DNA of 64,000 bases. Source: Candidatus Rokuibacteriota bacterium. GTDB lineage: Bacteria; Methylomirabilota; Methylomirabilia; Rokubacteriales; CSP1-6. The stretch covers positions 1 to 64,000 of the forward strand of contig JACQFL010000032.1 in the NCBI GenBank assembly GCA_016200085.1. Reading direction: 5' to 3'. The notes beneath the pieces were generated by a model. It worked only from the letters and a program-made list of their open reading frames with translations, searched no databases and had not been told where the DNA came from. Positions within the stretch are counted from its first letter, which is position 1; the number at the start of each line of letters is the position of its first letter. A program made the translations under genes and the position numbers. This document shows positions 1 to 10,405 of the stretch, in pieces.

Positions 1-1112
1 CCGCTCGACAGGCTGACGTTGCCGCTGACCGTGGACGTGGCGCCGGCGATGGTCAGCGTGCCCGAGCTGCTCGTGAGCGCCACGTCGCCCGCGCCCGTCG
101 CGGTCGCCGTGACGCTCGCCCCGTCGCTCTCCGTGGCGAACACGCCGCCCGAGCCGGCGGCGGCGGTGACGGTGCCGGCCCGGGTCAGGATGTTGGCGCC
201 CCCGGTGCCGATGCCGCCGCCGGAGCCCGTGGACAGCGCCGCGGTGCCCGAGCCGACGTCGAGCAGCGTGCCGGCGGCCTGGGTGATCGAGCCGCCCGTG
301 GTGTTGCCGCCCGTGTTGGTGACCACGGTGATGGTGCCGGCGTTGCCGGTGGTGATGTCGCGCAGCGCCGCGCCGCCCGTGCCGCCCGCCGCGGCATTGA
401 CGTTGATCGCCACCGCCCCGGCGCCGGCGTTCGTCGTGGTGATCGAGGAGCCGGCGTTCATCGTGAAGCCCTGGGCGCCCGCGCCGTCGGTGTTGGCGGC
501 GATCGTCACCGTGCCCGAGCCCGCGTTCACGGTCGAGGCCAGAGTCACTCCGTCGCCGCTCGACAGGCTGACGTTGCCGCTGACCGTGGACGTGGCGCCG
601 GCGATCGTCAGCGTCCCCGACGTGCTCGTGAGCGCCACGTTGCCCGCGCCCGTCGCGGTCGCCGTGACGCTCGCCCCGTCGCTCTCCGTGACGAACACGC
701 CGCCGGCGCCGGCGGCGGCCGTGACGGTGCCGGCCTGGGTCAGGATGTTGGCGCCGACCGTGCCGATGCCCGCGCCGCCGCCCGTCGGGGTCGAGAGGGC
801 CACCGTGCCCGAGCCCGCGTTGAGCAGCGTGCCCGCGGCCTGGGTGATCGAGCCGCCCGTGGTGTTGCCGCCGGTGTCGGTGGCGACGGTGATGGTCCCG
901 CCCGAGCCCGTGGTGATGTCGCGCAGCGCCGCGCCGCCCGTGCCACCCGCCGCGGCGTTGACGTTGATGGCGACGGCGCTGCCCGTGGCGCTGGTGGTGG
1001 TGATCGACGAGCCGGCGTTCATCGTGAAGCCGCTGGCGCCGGCGCCGGCGGTGTTCGCGTTGATGGTGACCGTCCCCGCCCCCGCGCTGACCGCACCGTT
1101 GAGCGCGACCGC
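1..1112 (-). repeat. Two tandem 185-187-codon repeats inside the exoprotein gene
   Basis: The DNA at 1-555 recurs at 556 to about 1112 with high identity. For example, the block at position 1 restarts at 556 (offset 555) and the block at 451 restarts at 1012 (offset 561, so one two-codon indel). Each unit encodes a Gly/Thr/Ala-rich stretch carrying the words GFTMNAGSSITTT, GGAALRDITTG and GGSITQAAGTLL. The array runs off the window, so the copy number is unknown. Near-identical long repeats of this kind often collapse during assembly. Confidence 0.85.
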
Positions 1113-2939
1113 GCCGCGCGAGTCGATGAGCACGTTGCCGCCGCCCGTGGCCAGGGTGCGGGCCGTGATGTCCCCCGGCGTGCCCCCGGCGAGGTTGCCG
1201 ATGCGCAGCGTGATGTCGCCGCCGCCGGAGCTCAGCGTGGTGCCCGGAGCCATCGTGATGGATCCGGCGCCAGCGTCGCGGTCGCCGAGGCTGGCGCCGG
1301 GATCGTTCGCCGTGAGCGAGATCGCGCCGTTGTTCGTGCTGACGTCGGCGTTGACGGCGATGCTGCGGCCGGCCTGCATCGTCACGCCGACGCCGGCCGT
1401 GGCCGTCGCGATCGGATCGACCACCGTGATGTCGGTGTTGGCCTGGAGGACAACGTTCGTGGCGGAGGCGTCGATGCTGGAGGGCGTGATCTGCGTCGAG
1501 CCCGACGTGTTGTTGGCGAAGAGGTTGTTGTTGCCGGCGTCGTAGGCGTCGCCGCCGGCCTCCTGCACCACGATGAACTTGGGATCGAGGAGCAGCGTGC
1601 CGGTCTTCCCCTGCGGGGCCCGGGTGTCGACGAAGGCGCCGAACTGGAGGTTCTCGCGGCCGGAGACCTCCACGAAGCCGCCGTCGCCGCCCGACTCGCC
1701 GCCGCGCGCCAGGACCTGCGCGCCCGGCGCGGCGGCCGTGAAGTTGTCGGACCAGACGCGCACGGTGCCGGCGCTGCCCGTGCCCGTGCCGCTGACGTCG
1801 ATGGTGCTGCCGCTGCCGAGCACCGTGCGGTCGGTCGAGGTGATGATCACCGTGCCGCCGGCGCTGCCGGAGGCGCCACGGGCGTCGATGGTGCCGCTCT
1901 GGCCGACGCGCTCGCCGATCATGAGCACGCGGCCGGGCGCGGCGCCCGCCTCGGCGGCGGAGACGTCCAGCGTCCCGGTGTTCACCACCACCCCCGCGAC
2001 CTCGCCCGCCGGGCGCAGCGCGCCCGCGGAGGTCGCCGCCGCCACCGCGGTGTCGCCGCCCGAGAGCACGATCGTGCCCCCGCGGTCGACGAGCGAGCGG
2101 GCCTCGATCACCCCGCTGTTGTTCACGACCCCGGCCAGGACGTCGCGCGCGGCCTTGGCGGTGAGCGTGACGCTCCCGCCGGCCGCGGAGATCTTCCCGG
2201 CGTTCGAGACGCGCCAGTCGAGCGGCTTGCCGTCGGGGCCGACCGGCGTGCCCGACACCGCGCCGTCCACGGCGAACTTGATGAGCCCGTCGCCCGCGAA
2301 GTCCACCGTGAACTGCTGGCCGGAGGCGAGATGCACCGCGCCCGCCTGCGCGGTGATCGTCCCCTTGTTGACGACGCCCGGGGCCACGAGGACCACGAAG
2401 CCGCCGGGCGCGGCCGTGATCGAGCCCTCGTTGACGACGCTCGCCAGCGTACCGCCGGCCTGCTGCTGGAACACGTAGCGGCCGGCCAGGAAGTCGGAGT
2501 CCTTCATGTTCAGCGTCGTCGCGAGCAGGCCGCCCACGTCGACCTTCGCGGTGCCGCCGAACACGATGCCCGCCGGGTTGATCAGGAAGATGCGGCCGTT
2601 GGCCTGGAGCGCGCCGAGGATGATCGAGGGATCGCCGCCGTTCACGCGGTTGAGCGCGGTGGACCCCGCGCTCGGCTGGAGGAACCGCACGAGCTCCCTG
2701 GTGTCGATGTTGAAGCCGCGCCAGTTGATGATCGCCTTGTCGCTGAGCTGGGTGATCACCAGCGTGCTGGCGTTCGTCTGGGTGATGGCCGCCTGGCCGG
2801 AGGCGACCGAGCCGCCCTGCGGCAGCGCGCACGCGGGACCCGCGGCGAGGGTGCCGATCAGAAACGCAAGCAGGAGCGCGCGGAGGGCCTTGAGGGCGAC
2901 CGCGGTCGGGGGAAACGCGGATGCGGGACGGGGCCGCAT
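1..2939 (-). CDS. Filamentous haemagglutinin-type exoprotein (two-partner secretion), 3' end outside window
   Basis: This is a large secreted adhesin-type protein, exported in two-partner-secretion systems through a TpsB outer-membrane pore. ATG at 2939 opens about 979 codons without a stop to the window edge, so the C-terminus is missing. A basic, hydrophobic signal peptide ends near ACA (residues ~37-40). Next comes the haemagglutination-activity domain: QTNAS, NWRGFNID, and the NPAGIVFGG form of the NPNGI motif near residue 105. From about residue 610 the sequence becomes Gly/Ala/Thr/Ser-rich beta-helix repeats of 185-187 residues. No TpsB partner gene lies on the visible side. The first domain makes the family secure; the ligand cannot be told. 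Confidence 0.85.
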   Translation of the reverse strand, partial: MRPRPASAFPPTAVALKALRALLLAFLIGTLAAGPACALPQGGSVASGQAAITQTNASTLVITQLSDKAIINWRGFNIDTRELVRFLQPSAGSTALNRVNGGDPSIILGALQANGRIFLINPAGIVFGGTAKVDVGGLLATTLNMKDSDFLAGRYVFQQQAGGTLASVVNEGSITAAPGGFVVLVAPGVVNKGTITAQAGAVHLASGQQFTVDFAGDGLIKFAVDGAVSGTPVGPDGKPLDWRVSNAGKISAAGGSVTLTAKAARDVLAGVVNNSGVIEARSLVDRGGTIVLSGGDTAVAAATSAGALRPAGEVAGVVVNTGTLDVSAAEAGAAPGRVLMIGERVGQSGTIDARGASGSAGGTVIITSTDRTVLGSGSTIDVSGTGTGSAGTVRVWSDNFTAAAPGAQVLARGGESGGDGGFVEVSGRENLQFGAFVDTRAPQGKTGTLLLDPKFIVVQEAGGDAYDAGNNNLFANNTSGSTQITPSSIDASATNVVLQANTDITVVDPIATATAGVGVTMQAGRSIAVNADVSTNNGAISLTANDPGASLGDRDAGAGSITMAPGTTLSSGGGDITLRIGNLAGGTPGDITARTLATGGGNVLIDSRGAVALNGAVSAGAGTVTINANTAGAGASGFTMNAGSSITTTSATGSAVAINVNAAAGGTGGAALRDITTGSGGTITVATDTGGNTTGGSITQAAGTLLNAGSGTVALSTPTGGGAGIGTVGANILTQAGTVTAAAGAGGVFVTESDGASVTATATGAGNVALTSTSGTLTIAGATSTVSGNVSLSSGDGVTLASTVNAGSGTVTIAANTDGAGAQGFTMNAGSSITTTNAGAGAVAINVNAAAGGTGGAALRDITTGNAGTITVVTNTGGNTTGGSITQAAGTLLDVGSGTAALSTGSGGGIGTGGANILTRAGTVTAAAGSGGVFATESDGASVTATATGAGDVALTSSSGTLTIAGATSTVSGNVSLSS

Positions 2940-3113
2940 ACAGAGGTTGTCGGCGCGTGACGGGAAAAATCGGAGAAATCGGGGCGATCTGACATGGCTC
3001 GAAGCCGACGCGAAAGCGCCGGGATATCAGTCACTTGCCGGACGGCACATGTTGCCGCCCGGAGGGCGTTCGTGCCGGGCCCGCCGAGAGCCCGGGAGCG
3101 GGGCGCGCGCCCG

Positions 3114-3902
3114 TCAGGCGAGGCCCGCGAGGCGAGCGAGCTCGGCGAAGGACCGGACGACGGCGATCGCCGGCGCCGATTCCCGGGCGCCGTCGGGCGC
3201 GTAGAGCACGGCGCGCATGCCGACCGCCACCGCGCCGCCGATGTCGGACTTGAGGCTGTCGCCCACCATCACCGCGGCGCTCGCGGGCAGGCCGAGGCGG
3301 TCGAGCGCCATCAGGAAGAGCGGCGGCTCGGGCTTGCCGACCACGACGGGAACAGCGAACGAGACCACGGCCACCGCGGACACGAACGCGCCGCATCCGG
3401 GCAGGAAGTCGCCGCCCTCGATGGGCAGCCGCGGATCGACGTTGGGCGTGATGAGGGGCGCGCCGCGTGCCGCCGCGCGACAGGCCGCGGTCAGCCGCTC
3501 GTAGGTGAGGTCGAAGTCGTTGCCCACGGCCACCACGCTGGCCTCGCGCCAGCGCTCGATCTCGATGACCTCGTGGCCCGCGGCGACGATCACGGCGGCC
3601 ATCTCGTCCGCGCCCATCACGAGCACGCGCGAGCGCCCCCAGCGCTCGGTGATCACCTGTCCGATGATCTCGAGCGGGGTCAGCGCGTGCCGCGCGAACG
3701 TCACCCCCAGCTCGTGCAGGCGGCCGAGGACGTCGGCGCCGGTGGCGCGCGAGTTGTTGGTGAGGAACGCGATGCCCTGCCCGGCACGGTCCAGCGCCGC
3801 GAGCGTCTCGAGCGCGCCCGGGTTCAGCTGGTTGCCGTTCCAGACGCAGCCGTCGAGGTCGAAGACGAAGCCGCGGGCGCCGGCGAGCGGGGAGACGCTC
3901 AC
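3114..3902 (-). CDS. HAD-superfamily sugar-phosphatase-like hydrolase (NagD / HAD-IIA type)
   Basis: A 262-residue haloacid-dehalogenase-fold phosphatase. Motif I is FDLDGCVW near residue 15, with the aspartyl nucleophile and the general acid. Motif II is LTNNS, typical of the NagD/4-nitrophenylphosphatase branch. GKPEPP and VGDSLKSDIGGA near residue 210 supply the late Lys and the Asp pair that binds magnesium. The GTG start at 3902 overlaps the TGA of the upstream glycosyltransferase by four bases, so the pair is translationally coupled. A role in dephosphorylating a sugar phosphate linked to glycogen or trehalose metabolism is inferred from that neighbour. Substrate unknown. Confidence 0.85.
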   Translation of the reverse strand: MSVSPLAGARGFVFDLDGCVWNGNQLNPGALETLAALDRAGQGIAFLTNNSRATGADVLGRLHELGVTFARHALTPLEIIGQVITERWGRSRVLVMGADEMAAVIVAAGHEVIEIERWREASVVAVGNDFDLTYERLTAACRAAARGAPLITPNVDPRLPIEGGDFLPGCGAFVSAVAVVSFAVPVVVGKPEPPLFLMALDRLGLPASAAVMVGDSLKSDIGGAVAVGMRAVLYAPDGARESAPAIAVVRSFAELARLAGLA

Positions 3903-5077
3903 GAGTCGCCGGCGGTGCGCTTGAACTCGGCGATCGCCTCCGCGTACACGCGCTCGGTCCGCTCCGCCACGCTGGCCCAGCTGAAGAGGCGCTCGACCCG
4001 CGCGCGGCCCGCGCGCCCCATCGTCCGCGCCCGCTCGGGATCCTCGAGCAGACCGGTGAGCGCGGCGGCGAGCGCCGCGGGCTGGGCCGGGGGCACGAGG
4101 AGGCCCGTCTCGCCGTCGACCACGACCTCGAGGATCCCGCCCACGGCGGCGGCCACCACCGGCGTGCCGCACGCCATGGCCTCCAGGTTGATCAGGCCGA
4201 ACGGCTCGTAGACCGACGGGCAGCAGAAGACAGCCGCGTGGCTGTAGAGCTGGACGACCTCCTGGACGGGGATCATCTTGGGGACCCACAGGACGTTGGG
4301 ATGCTGCGCCAGCGCGGCCCGGAGACGCTCCTCGATCTCGGGGGTGTCGGGCGCCGAGGCGCACAGCACGACCTGCACGCCCGCGGGCAGGCGCGGCGCC
4401 GCCTCGAGGAGGTGGAAGATCCCCTTCTGGTCGGTGATGCGTCCCACGAACAGCACGTACGGGAGCGTGACGCCGTAGCGCTCGAGGGCGTCGCGCCGGT
4501 CGGTCCGCTTGAACTGCTCGGGGTCGATGCCGTTGTGGATGACGACGACCTTCGCGGGGTCGACCGTGAAGTGACGGACGATGTCCTCGCGCATCTGCGC
4601 CGAGACCGCGATCACCCGGTCGGCCGCTTCCACCGCCGTCTTCTCGATCCAGCCCGAGAGCAGGTAGCCGGTGCCGAGCTGGTCGGCCTTCCACGGTCGC
4701 AGCGGCTCCATGCTGTGCAGGGTCACGATCAGCGGGATCCGGTGCAGCGTGCGGATCCACAGCCCGGCCATGTCGGCGTACCAGGTGTGGGCGTGGGCGA
4801 CGTCGGCGTCCACGGGATCGCGGGCCATGGCCAGCCCGATCGAGAGCGTCTCGAGCGCGGGGGCGAAGCGCGGCGCGTCGGGGCCGGCCTTCAGGCGCTC
4901 CCACGGCTCGTAGCCACGGACGGTGACGTTCGCCACGCCGTCCGGGTCGCGCGGGCCGAAGCAGCGCACCTCGACGGCCATGCGCTGCGACAGCGCGCGC
5001 GTCAGCTGATCGGCGACGACGCCGGCGCCGCCGTAGATGTGCGGCGGATACTCGCGCGTGATGATGAGCGCCTTCAC
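3899..5077 (-). CDS. glgA: Glycogen synthase-like GT4 glycosyltransferase (Corynebacterium-type GlgA)
   Basis: A 392-residue GT-B glycosyltransferase of family 4. The N-terminus (ITREYPPHIYGGAG) is the nucleotide-sugar/acceptor loop shared with corynebacterial-type glycogen synthases. The C-terminal Rossmann half shows FVGRITDQKG, then YEPFGLINLEAMACGTPVV, which contains the E-x7-E donor-binding motif, then GGILEVVVDGETG. GTG at 5077 is chosen because it starts exactly at the first beta-strand, and extension upstream would run into the divergent gene at 5096. No good Shine-Dalgarno is visible. It probably makes alpha-1,4-glucan or a maltosyl phosphate from ADP- or UDP-glucose. Other GT4 activities cannot be excluded. 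Confidence 0.8.
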   Translation of the reverse strand: MKALIITREYPPHIYGGAGVVADQLTRALSQRMAVEVRCFGPRDPDGVANVTVRGYEPWERLKAGPDAPRFAPALETLSIGLAMARDPVDADVAHAHTWYADMAGLWIRTLHRIPLIVTLHSMEPLRPWKADQLGTGYLLSGWIEKTAVEAADRVIAVSAQMREDIVRHFTVDPAKVVVIHNGIDPEQFKRTDRRDALERYGVTLPYVLFVGRITDQKGIFHLLEAAPRLPAGVQVVLCASAPDTPEIEERLRAALAQHPNVLWVPKMIPVQEVVQLYSHAAVFCCPSVYEPFGLINLEAMACGTPVVAAAVGGILEVVVDGETGLLVPPAQPAALAAALTGLLEDPERARTMGRAGRARVERLFSWASVAERTERVYAEAIAEFKRTAGDS

Positions 5078-5095
5078 GAAGCGTAGAATACCATC

Positions 5096-5563
5096 ATGGT
5101 TTCCACGCCCCGTCTGCCCGCGCTCGTCGTCGTCGGGTTCCTCGGCACGCTGATGCTCCCTGGCGCCGCCCTCGCGCAGCCGCGCTGTGCGCCGAGCCGC
5201 CCGGACATGCTCGGGCCGATGTACGAGCCGAACGCTCCGGAGCGGGCGCGCACCGGCGAGGGCTTCACCGTCGCCGGGGCCGTGCGGTCGGCGGGCTCGT
5301 GCGCGCCGATCGCCGGCGCGAAGCTGGAATGGTGGTCGGTCAACGTCCGGGGTGAGTACGACACCGCCCATCGCGCGACCCAGACGACCGGCGCGGACGG
5401 CGCCTTCCGCTACGAGACCGATCAGCCGAAGCCTTACTTCAACCGCCCCGCCCACGTGCACGTCAAGATCAGCGCCCCGGGCCACAAGCCCCTGATCACC
5501 CAGATCTACCCCAAGCCCACCGACGCCCAGATCACCACCGACTTCGTCCTGGCCCGGGACTAG
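5096..5563 (+). CDS. Secreted intradiol ring-cleavage dioxygenase-like protein
   Basis: A 155-residue protein with a clear signal peptide (hydrophobic core after MVSTPRLPAL, cleavage near ALA-QP). The mature part follows the catechol/protocatechuate dioxygenase beta-sandwich: LGPMYEPN at the start, then TVAGAVRSAGSCAPIAGAKL, a WWSVN..GEYD strand, a TGADGAFRYET turn, and RPAHVHVK, which supplies the His-x-His iron ligands. The GEYD tyrosine and the PYF tyrosine could complete the non-heme iron site. It is shorter than classical enzymes (about 200-260 residues) and is exported, as in other secreted homologues. Substrate unknown; a lignin or phenolic role is inference. Confidence 0.75.
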   Translation: MVSTPRLPALVVVGFLGTLMLPGAALAQPRCAPSRPDMLGPMYEPNAPERARTGEGFTVAGAVRSAGSCAPIAGAKLEWWSVNVRGEYDTAHRATQTTGADGAFRYETDQPKPYFNRPAHVHVKISAPGHKPLITQIYPKPTDAQITTDFVLARD

Positions 5564-5590
5564 CGCAGACGGCACGCTGGCGAGCTCCGC

Positions 5591-5883
5591 CGCCGCGCCG
5601 GGACGACGGGGGTGGGCCGGACGGGTCCGGGGAGCCGTTGGGTACGCCGGGTCGTCGCGGGGCCGGTGACGCGAGCGACCGCGAGCGCGCCCGGTATCGA
5701 GTGCCTACGCGGTCCGGCTCCCCGGACCCGCACCGCCGCGCCGGGGCCACGGGGGTGGGCCGGACGGGTCCGGGGAGCCGTGGGGTACGCTGGTCGTCGC
5801 GGGGCCGGTGAAGCGAGCGAACGCGAGCACGCCCCGGTATCGAGTGCCTACGCGGTCCGGCTCCCCGGACCCGTCCGGCCCAC
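5591..5883. repeat. Two tandem copies of a 143-144 bp palindromic intergenic element
   Basis: The whole gap between the convergent genes ending at 5563 and 5898 is a repeat. A unit beginning at 5591 recurs at 5735. Each unit is bounded by a 16-base inverted repeat (cgggtccggggagccg at 5621 and 5765, its complement at 5715 and 5858). The outermost arms extend to 26 perfect bases (5755-5780 against 5858-5883, also matching 5611-5636). Long hairpins on either strand would follow both genes' stops. There is no U-tract, so it is not a textbook rho-independent terminator. A REP/BIME-like element is the nearest description. Confidence 0.85.
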
Positions 5884-5897
5884 CCCCGGCGCCCCGA

Positions 5898-7290
<1,393 letters not shown>

Positions 7291-7298
<8 letters not shown>

Positions 7299-8598
7299 CG
7301 ACGAGGCTCCGCTTGAGCGGCAGGCGAATGGTGAAGGTGGCGCCGACCCCGGCCTCGCTCGCCCAGCGCACCTCGCCGCCGTGCTCCTCGGAGATGAGCT
7401 GGGTGATGGACAGCCCGAGCCCGGTGCCCTGCGGCTTGGTGGTGAAGAACGGCTCGAACAGCCGCTTGCCGACTTCCTCGGGGATGCCGCCGCCGGTGTC
7501 GCGGACGGCGATCTCGACCGCGGCCGCGTCCTCGCGAAGCCGGCTGGTGATGGTCAGCTCGCCGCCGCGCGAGAGCGCCTCCAGGCCGTTCTTCACGAGG
7601 TTGAGGATGGCCTGGCGCAGGAGCCCGCGGTCGATCTCCATCATCGGCAGCTTCGGATCGGTCTCCACCTTCAGCGTCAGCCCCTGGCGCACCGCCACCG
7701 GGCGGATGAAGTCGGCCAGCTCCTCCACGAGGTCGTTGATCGACTCCTCCTCGAAGTGCGGGCGCGGGAAGCGGCCGAACGTCAGGTACTCCTCGGTGAG
7801 CGCGTCGAGGGTCTTGACCTGATCGCGGATGGCCGACACGAGCCCCCCCGCCTCCTCCATGTCGTCGCCCCGACGCTCGCGCACGATGTCCTGGAGGATC
7901 TCGGCGTTGAGCTGGATGGCGGCGATCGGGTTGCGCACCTCGTGGGCGACCTTCAGCGACCACCGCCCCATGGTCGCCATCCGCTCGGCCACGAGCAGCT
8001 CCTGCTGGGCGGCCTGCAGGCGGCTCAGGGTTCCCGTGAGCTCCGAGTTCAGGCGCTCCACCTCCTGGCGCGAGTGCCGCTCGCGATCGGCGACGAGGCC
8101 GAGCGTCACGGCGGGCAGCCCCCACATGGCGGCCAGCAGCACCGCCGGGGTCCACCCCACCCACGGGGGCACCAGCCACGCGGAGAGCGCGTAGAGCCCG
8201 CCGGCGATCAGCGCGGCGCCGAAGCCGACGCGCGCGCCGAAGTAGTAGGCGTTGACGGCCACGAGCGGGAAGAAGAGCAGGTAGAAGAGGCTGTCGGCGG
8301 CGCCGGTGAGGCAGAGCAGGGTGAAGATCAGCAGCAGGTCGATGGCGAGGGCGCCGAGGAAGATCGCCCGCGTGTTGCGCGGGTTGACGGTGACGAGGGC
8401 GAAGATGCCGATCTTGTACGCGGCGAACTTGATGACGAGGGAGTAGAGGTCGATGCTCTGGCGCGGCCGGAGGGGCACGAGCCCCAGGGTGGCGAGACCG
8501 CCGACCATCGCGACGGCGAGGAGCACCGCGAACACCCGCTCGTCGCGCTCGAGCAGGCGGAAGATCGCGTGCCACCGCTTGCGTTCGCTGGTCGTCAC
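7291..8598 (-). CDS. Membrane sensor histidine kinase
   Basis: A 435-residue kinase with five to six hydrophobic N-terminal helices (residues ~20-175) and no obvious PAS or periplasmic domain, so sensing is probably within the membrane. A short coiled-coil linker (RHSRQEVERLNSEL) leads to the dimerisation domain with the phospho-acceptor in VAHEVRNPIAAIQ. The ATPase domain shows the N box NLVKNGLEAL, the G1 box DTGGGIPEE, FEPFFTTKPQGTGLGL, and GGEVRW. It overlaps its sigma-54 response regulator by eight bases, which makes a cognate pair. The architecture recalls NtrB/ZraS-type kinases. The signal is unknown. Confidence 0.92.
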
Positions 8599-8619
8599 GT
8601 CTGCGTCCGGTTGGACGAA

Positions 8620-9264
8620 CTATACATCATCCTTCTCCGTGTCCGTCGCCTCGCCGGTGGCGGGGTCGATCCCGACGTCGCGCCGGGCCCGCCGGTAGGC
8701 GGCGATGGCCAGGCCGGCGGCGACCGCCACCAGCAGGACCAGCGCCGCCCAGCGCTCCGCGCGGTGAACGTCGATGAGGATGCGCTCGATCTGGTCGGTG
8801 AAGAGGTAGGCGAGCGTGAACTGCAGCGAGACACCCACGATCGCCGCCCCGGCGTCGACGAGGAAGAACCTCCAGAAGGAGAAGCGCGCGATGCCGGCGG
8901 TGAGGAACGCCGCGGCGCGCAGCCCCATCACGTGCCGCGCGGCGAAGACGATGCGCACGCCGTAGCGCCGGTAGCGCGCCTTCAGCCATTCCGCGCGCCG
9001 GCGCGGCAACACCCGACGCACGAGGGGCCACTCGAGGATGCGCTCGCCCCAGTGGTGCCCGACCCAGTAGAGCACGACGTCGCCGCTGAGCACGCCGACC
9101 AGGCAGACGGGCAGCGCGATCCACCAGCGCACGACCAGCTGGTGGGCGAGCACGCCGCTGGTCACGATGGGCAGCTCCTCGGGGATGGGCAGGCCGAGGC
9201 TGCCGCCGAGGAGCGTCAGGAAGATGCCGAGGTAAGCGAACTCCTCGATGAAGGTTTCGAGCAC
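8620..9264 (-). CDS. DedA-family (SNARE-associated) membrane protein
   Basis: A 214-residue inner-membrane protein of the DedA/VTT family, whose members are linked to undecaprenyl-phosphate or phospholipid flipping. The re-entrant N-terminal motif LGLPIPEELPI carries the family acidic residues. The second signature, FAARHVMGLRAAAFLTAG, carries the conserved arginine and AG. Further helices lie at residues 45-70, 130-160 and 175-195, and the tail is charged. It sits 21 bases before the kinase gene on the same strand, so read-through is possible, though no functional link is known. Only 27 bases separate it from the divergent glycosyltransferase at 9292. Confidence 0.85.
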   Translation of the reverse strand: MLETFIEEFAYLGIFLTLLGGSLGLPIPEELPIVTSGVLAHQLVVRWWIALPVCLVGVLSGDVVLYWVGHHWGERILEWPLVRRVLPRRRAEWLKARYRRYGVRIVFAARHVMGLRAAAFLTAGIARFSFWRFFLVDAGAAIVGVSLQFTLAYLFTDQIERILIDVHRAERWAALVLLVAVAAGLAIAAYRRARRDVGIDPATGEATDTEKDDV

Positions 9265-9291
9265 GGTGTCCCCAGTTTATACTGGCGCTGC

Positions 9292-10389
9292 GTGCCGACC
9301 TCGAAGCCTCTGATCCTCCACACCGAGTCCTCGCGTGGGCTCGGCGGCCAGGAGCTCCGCATCCTCACGGAAGTGCGCTGGCTGCTCGACGCCGGCTGGG
9401 GCGCGCTCGTCGCTGGCCAGCCCGGGAGCCACCTGGTGACGGAGGCGGGCGCGGCCGGCCTGCCCGTCGTCGAGATCGCCATGCGCGGCGCGACCGACCT
9501 CCGCGCGCTCCTGGCGCTGCGGCGGCTGATGCGCCGGCGTCAGGTCGCGCTCGTGCACACCCACAGCTCCGTCGACAGCTGGCTCGCCGGCCTGGCCGCG
9601 CGCTCGCTCGGCCGCCGCGTCGTGCGCGGCCGTCACGTCTCGATCCCGATTCCCCGGCGACGGGCGCTCGTCTACCGGATCGCCGACCGGGTGCTGACGA
9701 CGGGCGAGGCGATCCGCCAGATCGTGATCGCCGCCGGCGTGCCGGCCGCGCGCGTCATCTCGGTGCCCGCGGGGATCGACACCCGGCGCTTCCATCCCGG
9801 CGTGTCCGGCAAGACCGTGCGCGACGAGCTCGGGCTCACGGGGCCCGTCGTGGGGCTGGTCGCCAACATCCGCGGCTCCAAGGGCCACAACGACTTCCTC
9901 GAGGCAGCCCGGCGCGTGCTCGCGGCGATGCCCGACACGCGCTTCCTGATCGTGGGCGCCGGCGTCGGCTTCGACGAAGTCTCGCGGCGGGTCCGCGAGA
10001 TGGGGCTCGCGGCCGCGGTGATCATGACCGGCTTCCGGCGCGACGTCCCCGAGGTCATGGCCGCGCTCGACGTGCTCGCGCTCCCCTCGACCAGATCGGA
10101 GGCAACGTCGCAGGTGATCCCGCAAGCGTTCGCCGTCGGCACGCCTGCGGTCGGTACCGCGGTGGGCGGGATCCCGGAGATCATCCAGGATGGCGTGACG
10201 GGTCGCCTCGTGGCGCCTGGCGATCCCGCGGCGCTCGCCGGAGCGATCCTCGCGCTCCTGCGCGACCCGGCGGCGGCGCGGGCGATGGCCGAGGCCGGCC
10301 GCCGCCTCGTGCTCGAGCGCCTGACCGTGGACGCCATGATGGCCACCACGACCCGCGTCTACGCCGATCTCCTCGGGCGCGCGCCCTAG
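9292..10389 (+). CDS. GT4-family glycosyltransferase
   Basis: A 365-residue GT-B glycosyltransferase, probably for a cell-surface glycan or glycolipid. The N-terminal half has the glycine loop GLGGQELR and VALVHTHSS. The C-terminal half has GLVANIRGSKGHNDFL, the partner of the FVGR..KG donor loop. SEATSQVIPQAFAVGTPAV is the E-x7-E region with Gln in place of the second acid, followed by GGIPEIIQDGVTG. GTG at 9292 is the only start in front of the first strand. No Shine-Dalgarno precedes it, but a TATACT box lies at 9278-9283, eight bases upstream, so the transcript could be leaderless. Donor and acceptor unknown. Confidence 0.85.
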   Translation: MPTSKPLILHTESSRGLGGQELRILTEVRWLLDAGWGALVAGQPGSHLVTEAGAAGLPVVEIAMRGATDLRALLALRRLMRRRQVALVHTHSSVDSWLAGLAARSLGRRVVRGRHVSIPIPRRRALVYRIADRVLTTGEAIRQIVIAAGVPAARVISVPAGIDTRRFHPGVSGKTVRDELGLTGPVVGLVANIRGSKGHNDFLEAARRVLAAMPDTRFLIVGAGVGFDEVSRRVREMGLAAAVIMTGFRRDVPEVMAALDVLALPSTRSEATSQVIPQAFAVGTPAVGTAVGGIPEIIQDGVTGRLVAPGDPAALAGAILALLRDPAAARAMAEAGRRLVLERLTVDAMMATTTRVYADLLGRAP

Positions 10390-10405
10390 GCGCTGCGCCG
10401 GAGCA

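Noticed and set aside
1-1112. Possible CRISPR-like array from regular repetition
   Set aside because: The period is about 555 bases, coding, and without unique spacers between short repeats. It is a protein repeat.
19-2478. Two large proline- and valine-rich plus-strand frames
   Set aside because: These are reverse-complement shadows of the repetitive haemagglutinin gene. The minus-strand reading has a signal peptide and a recognised domain.
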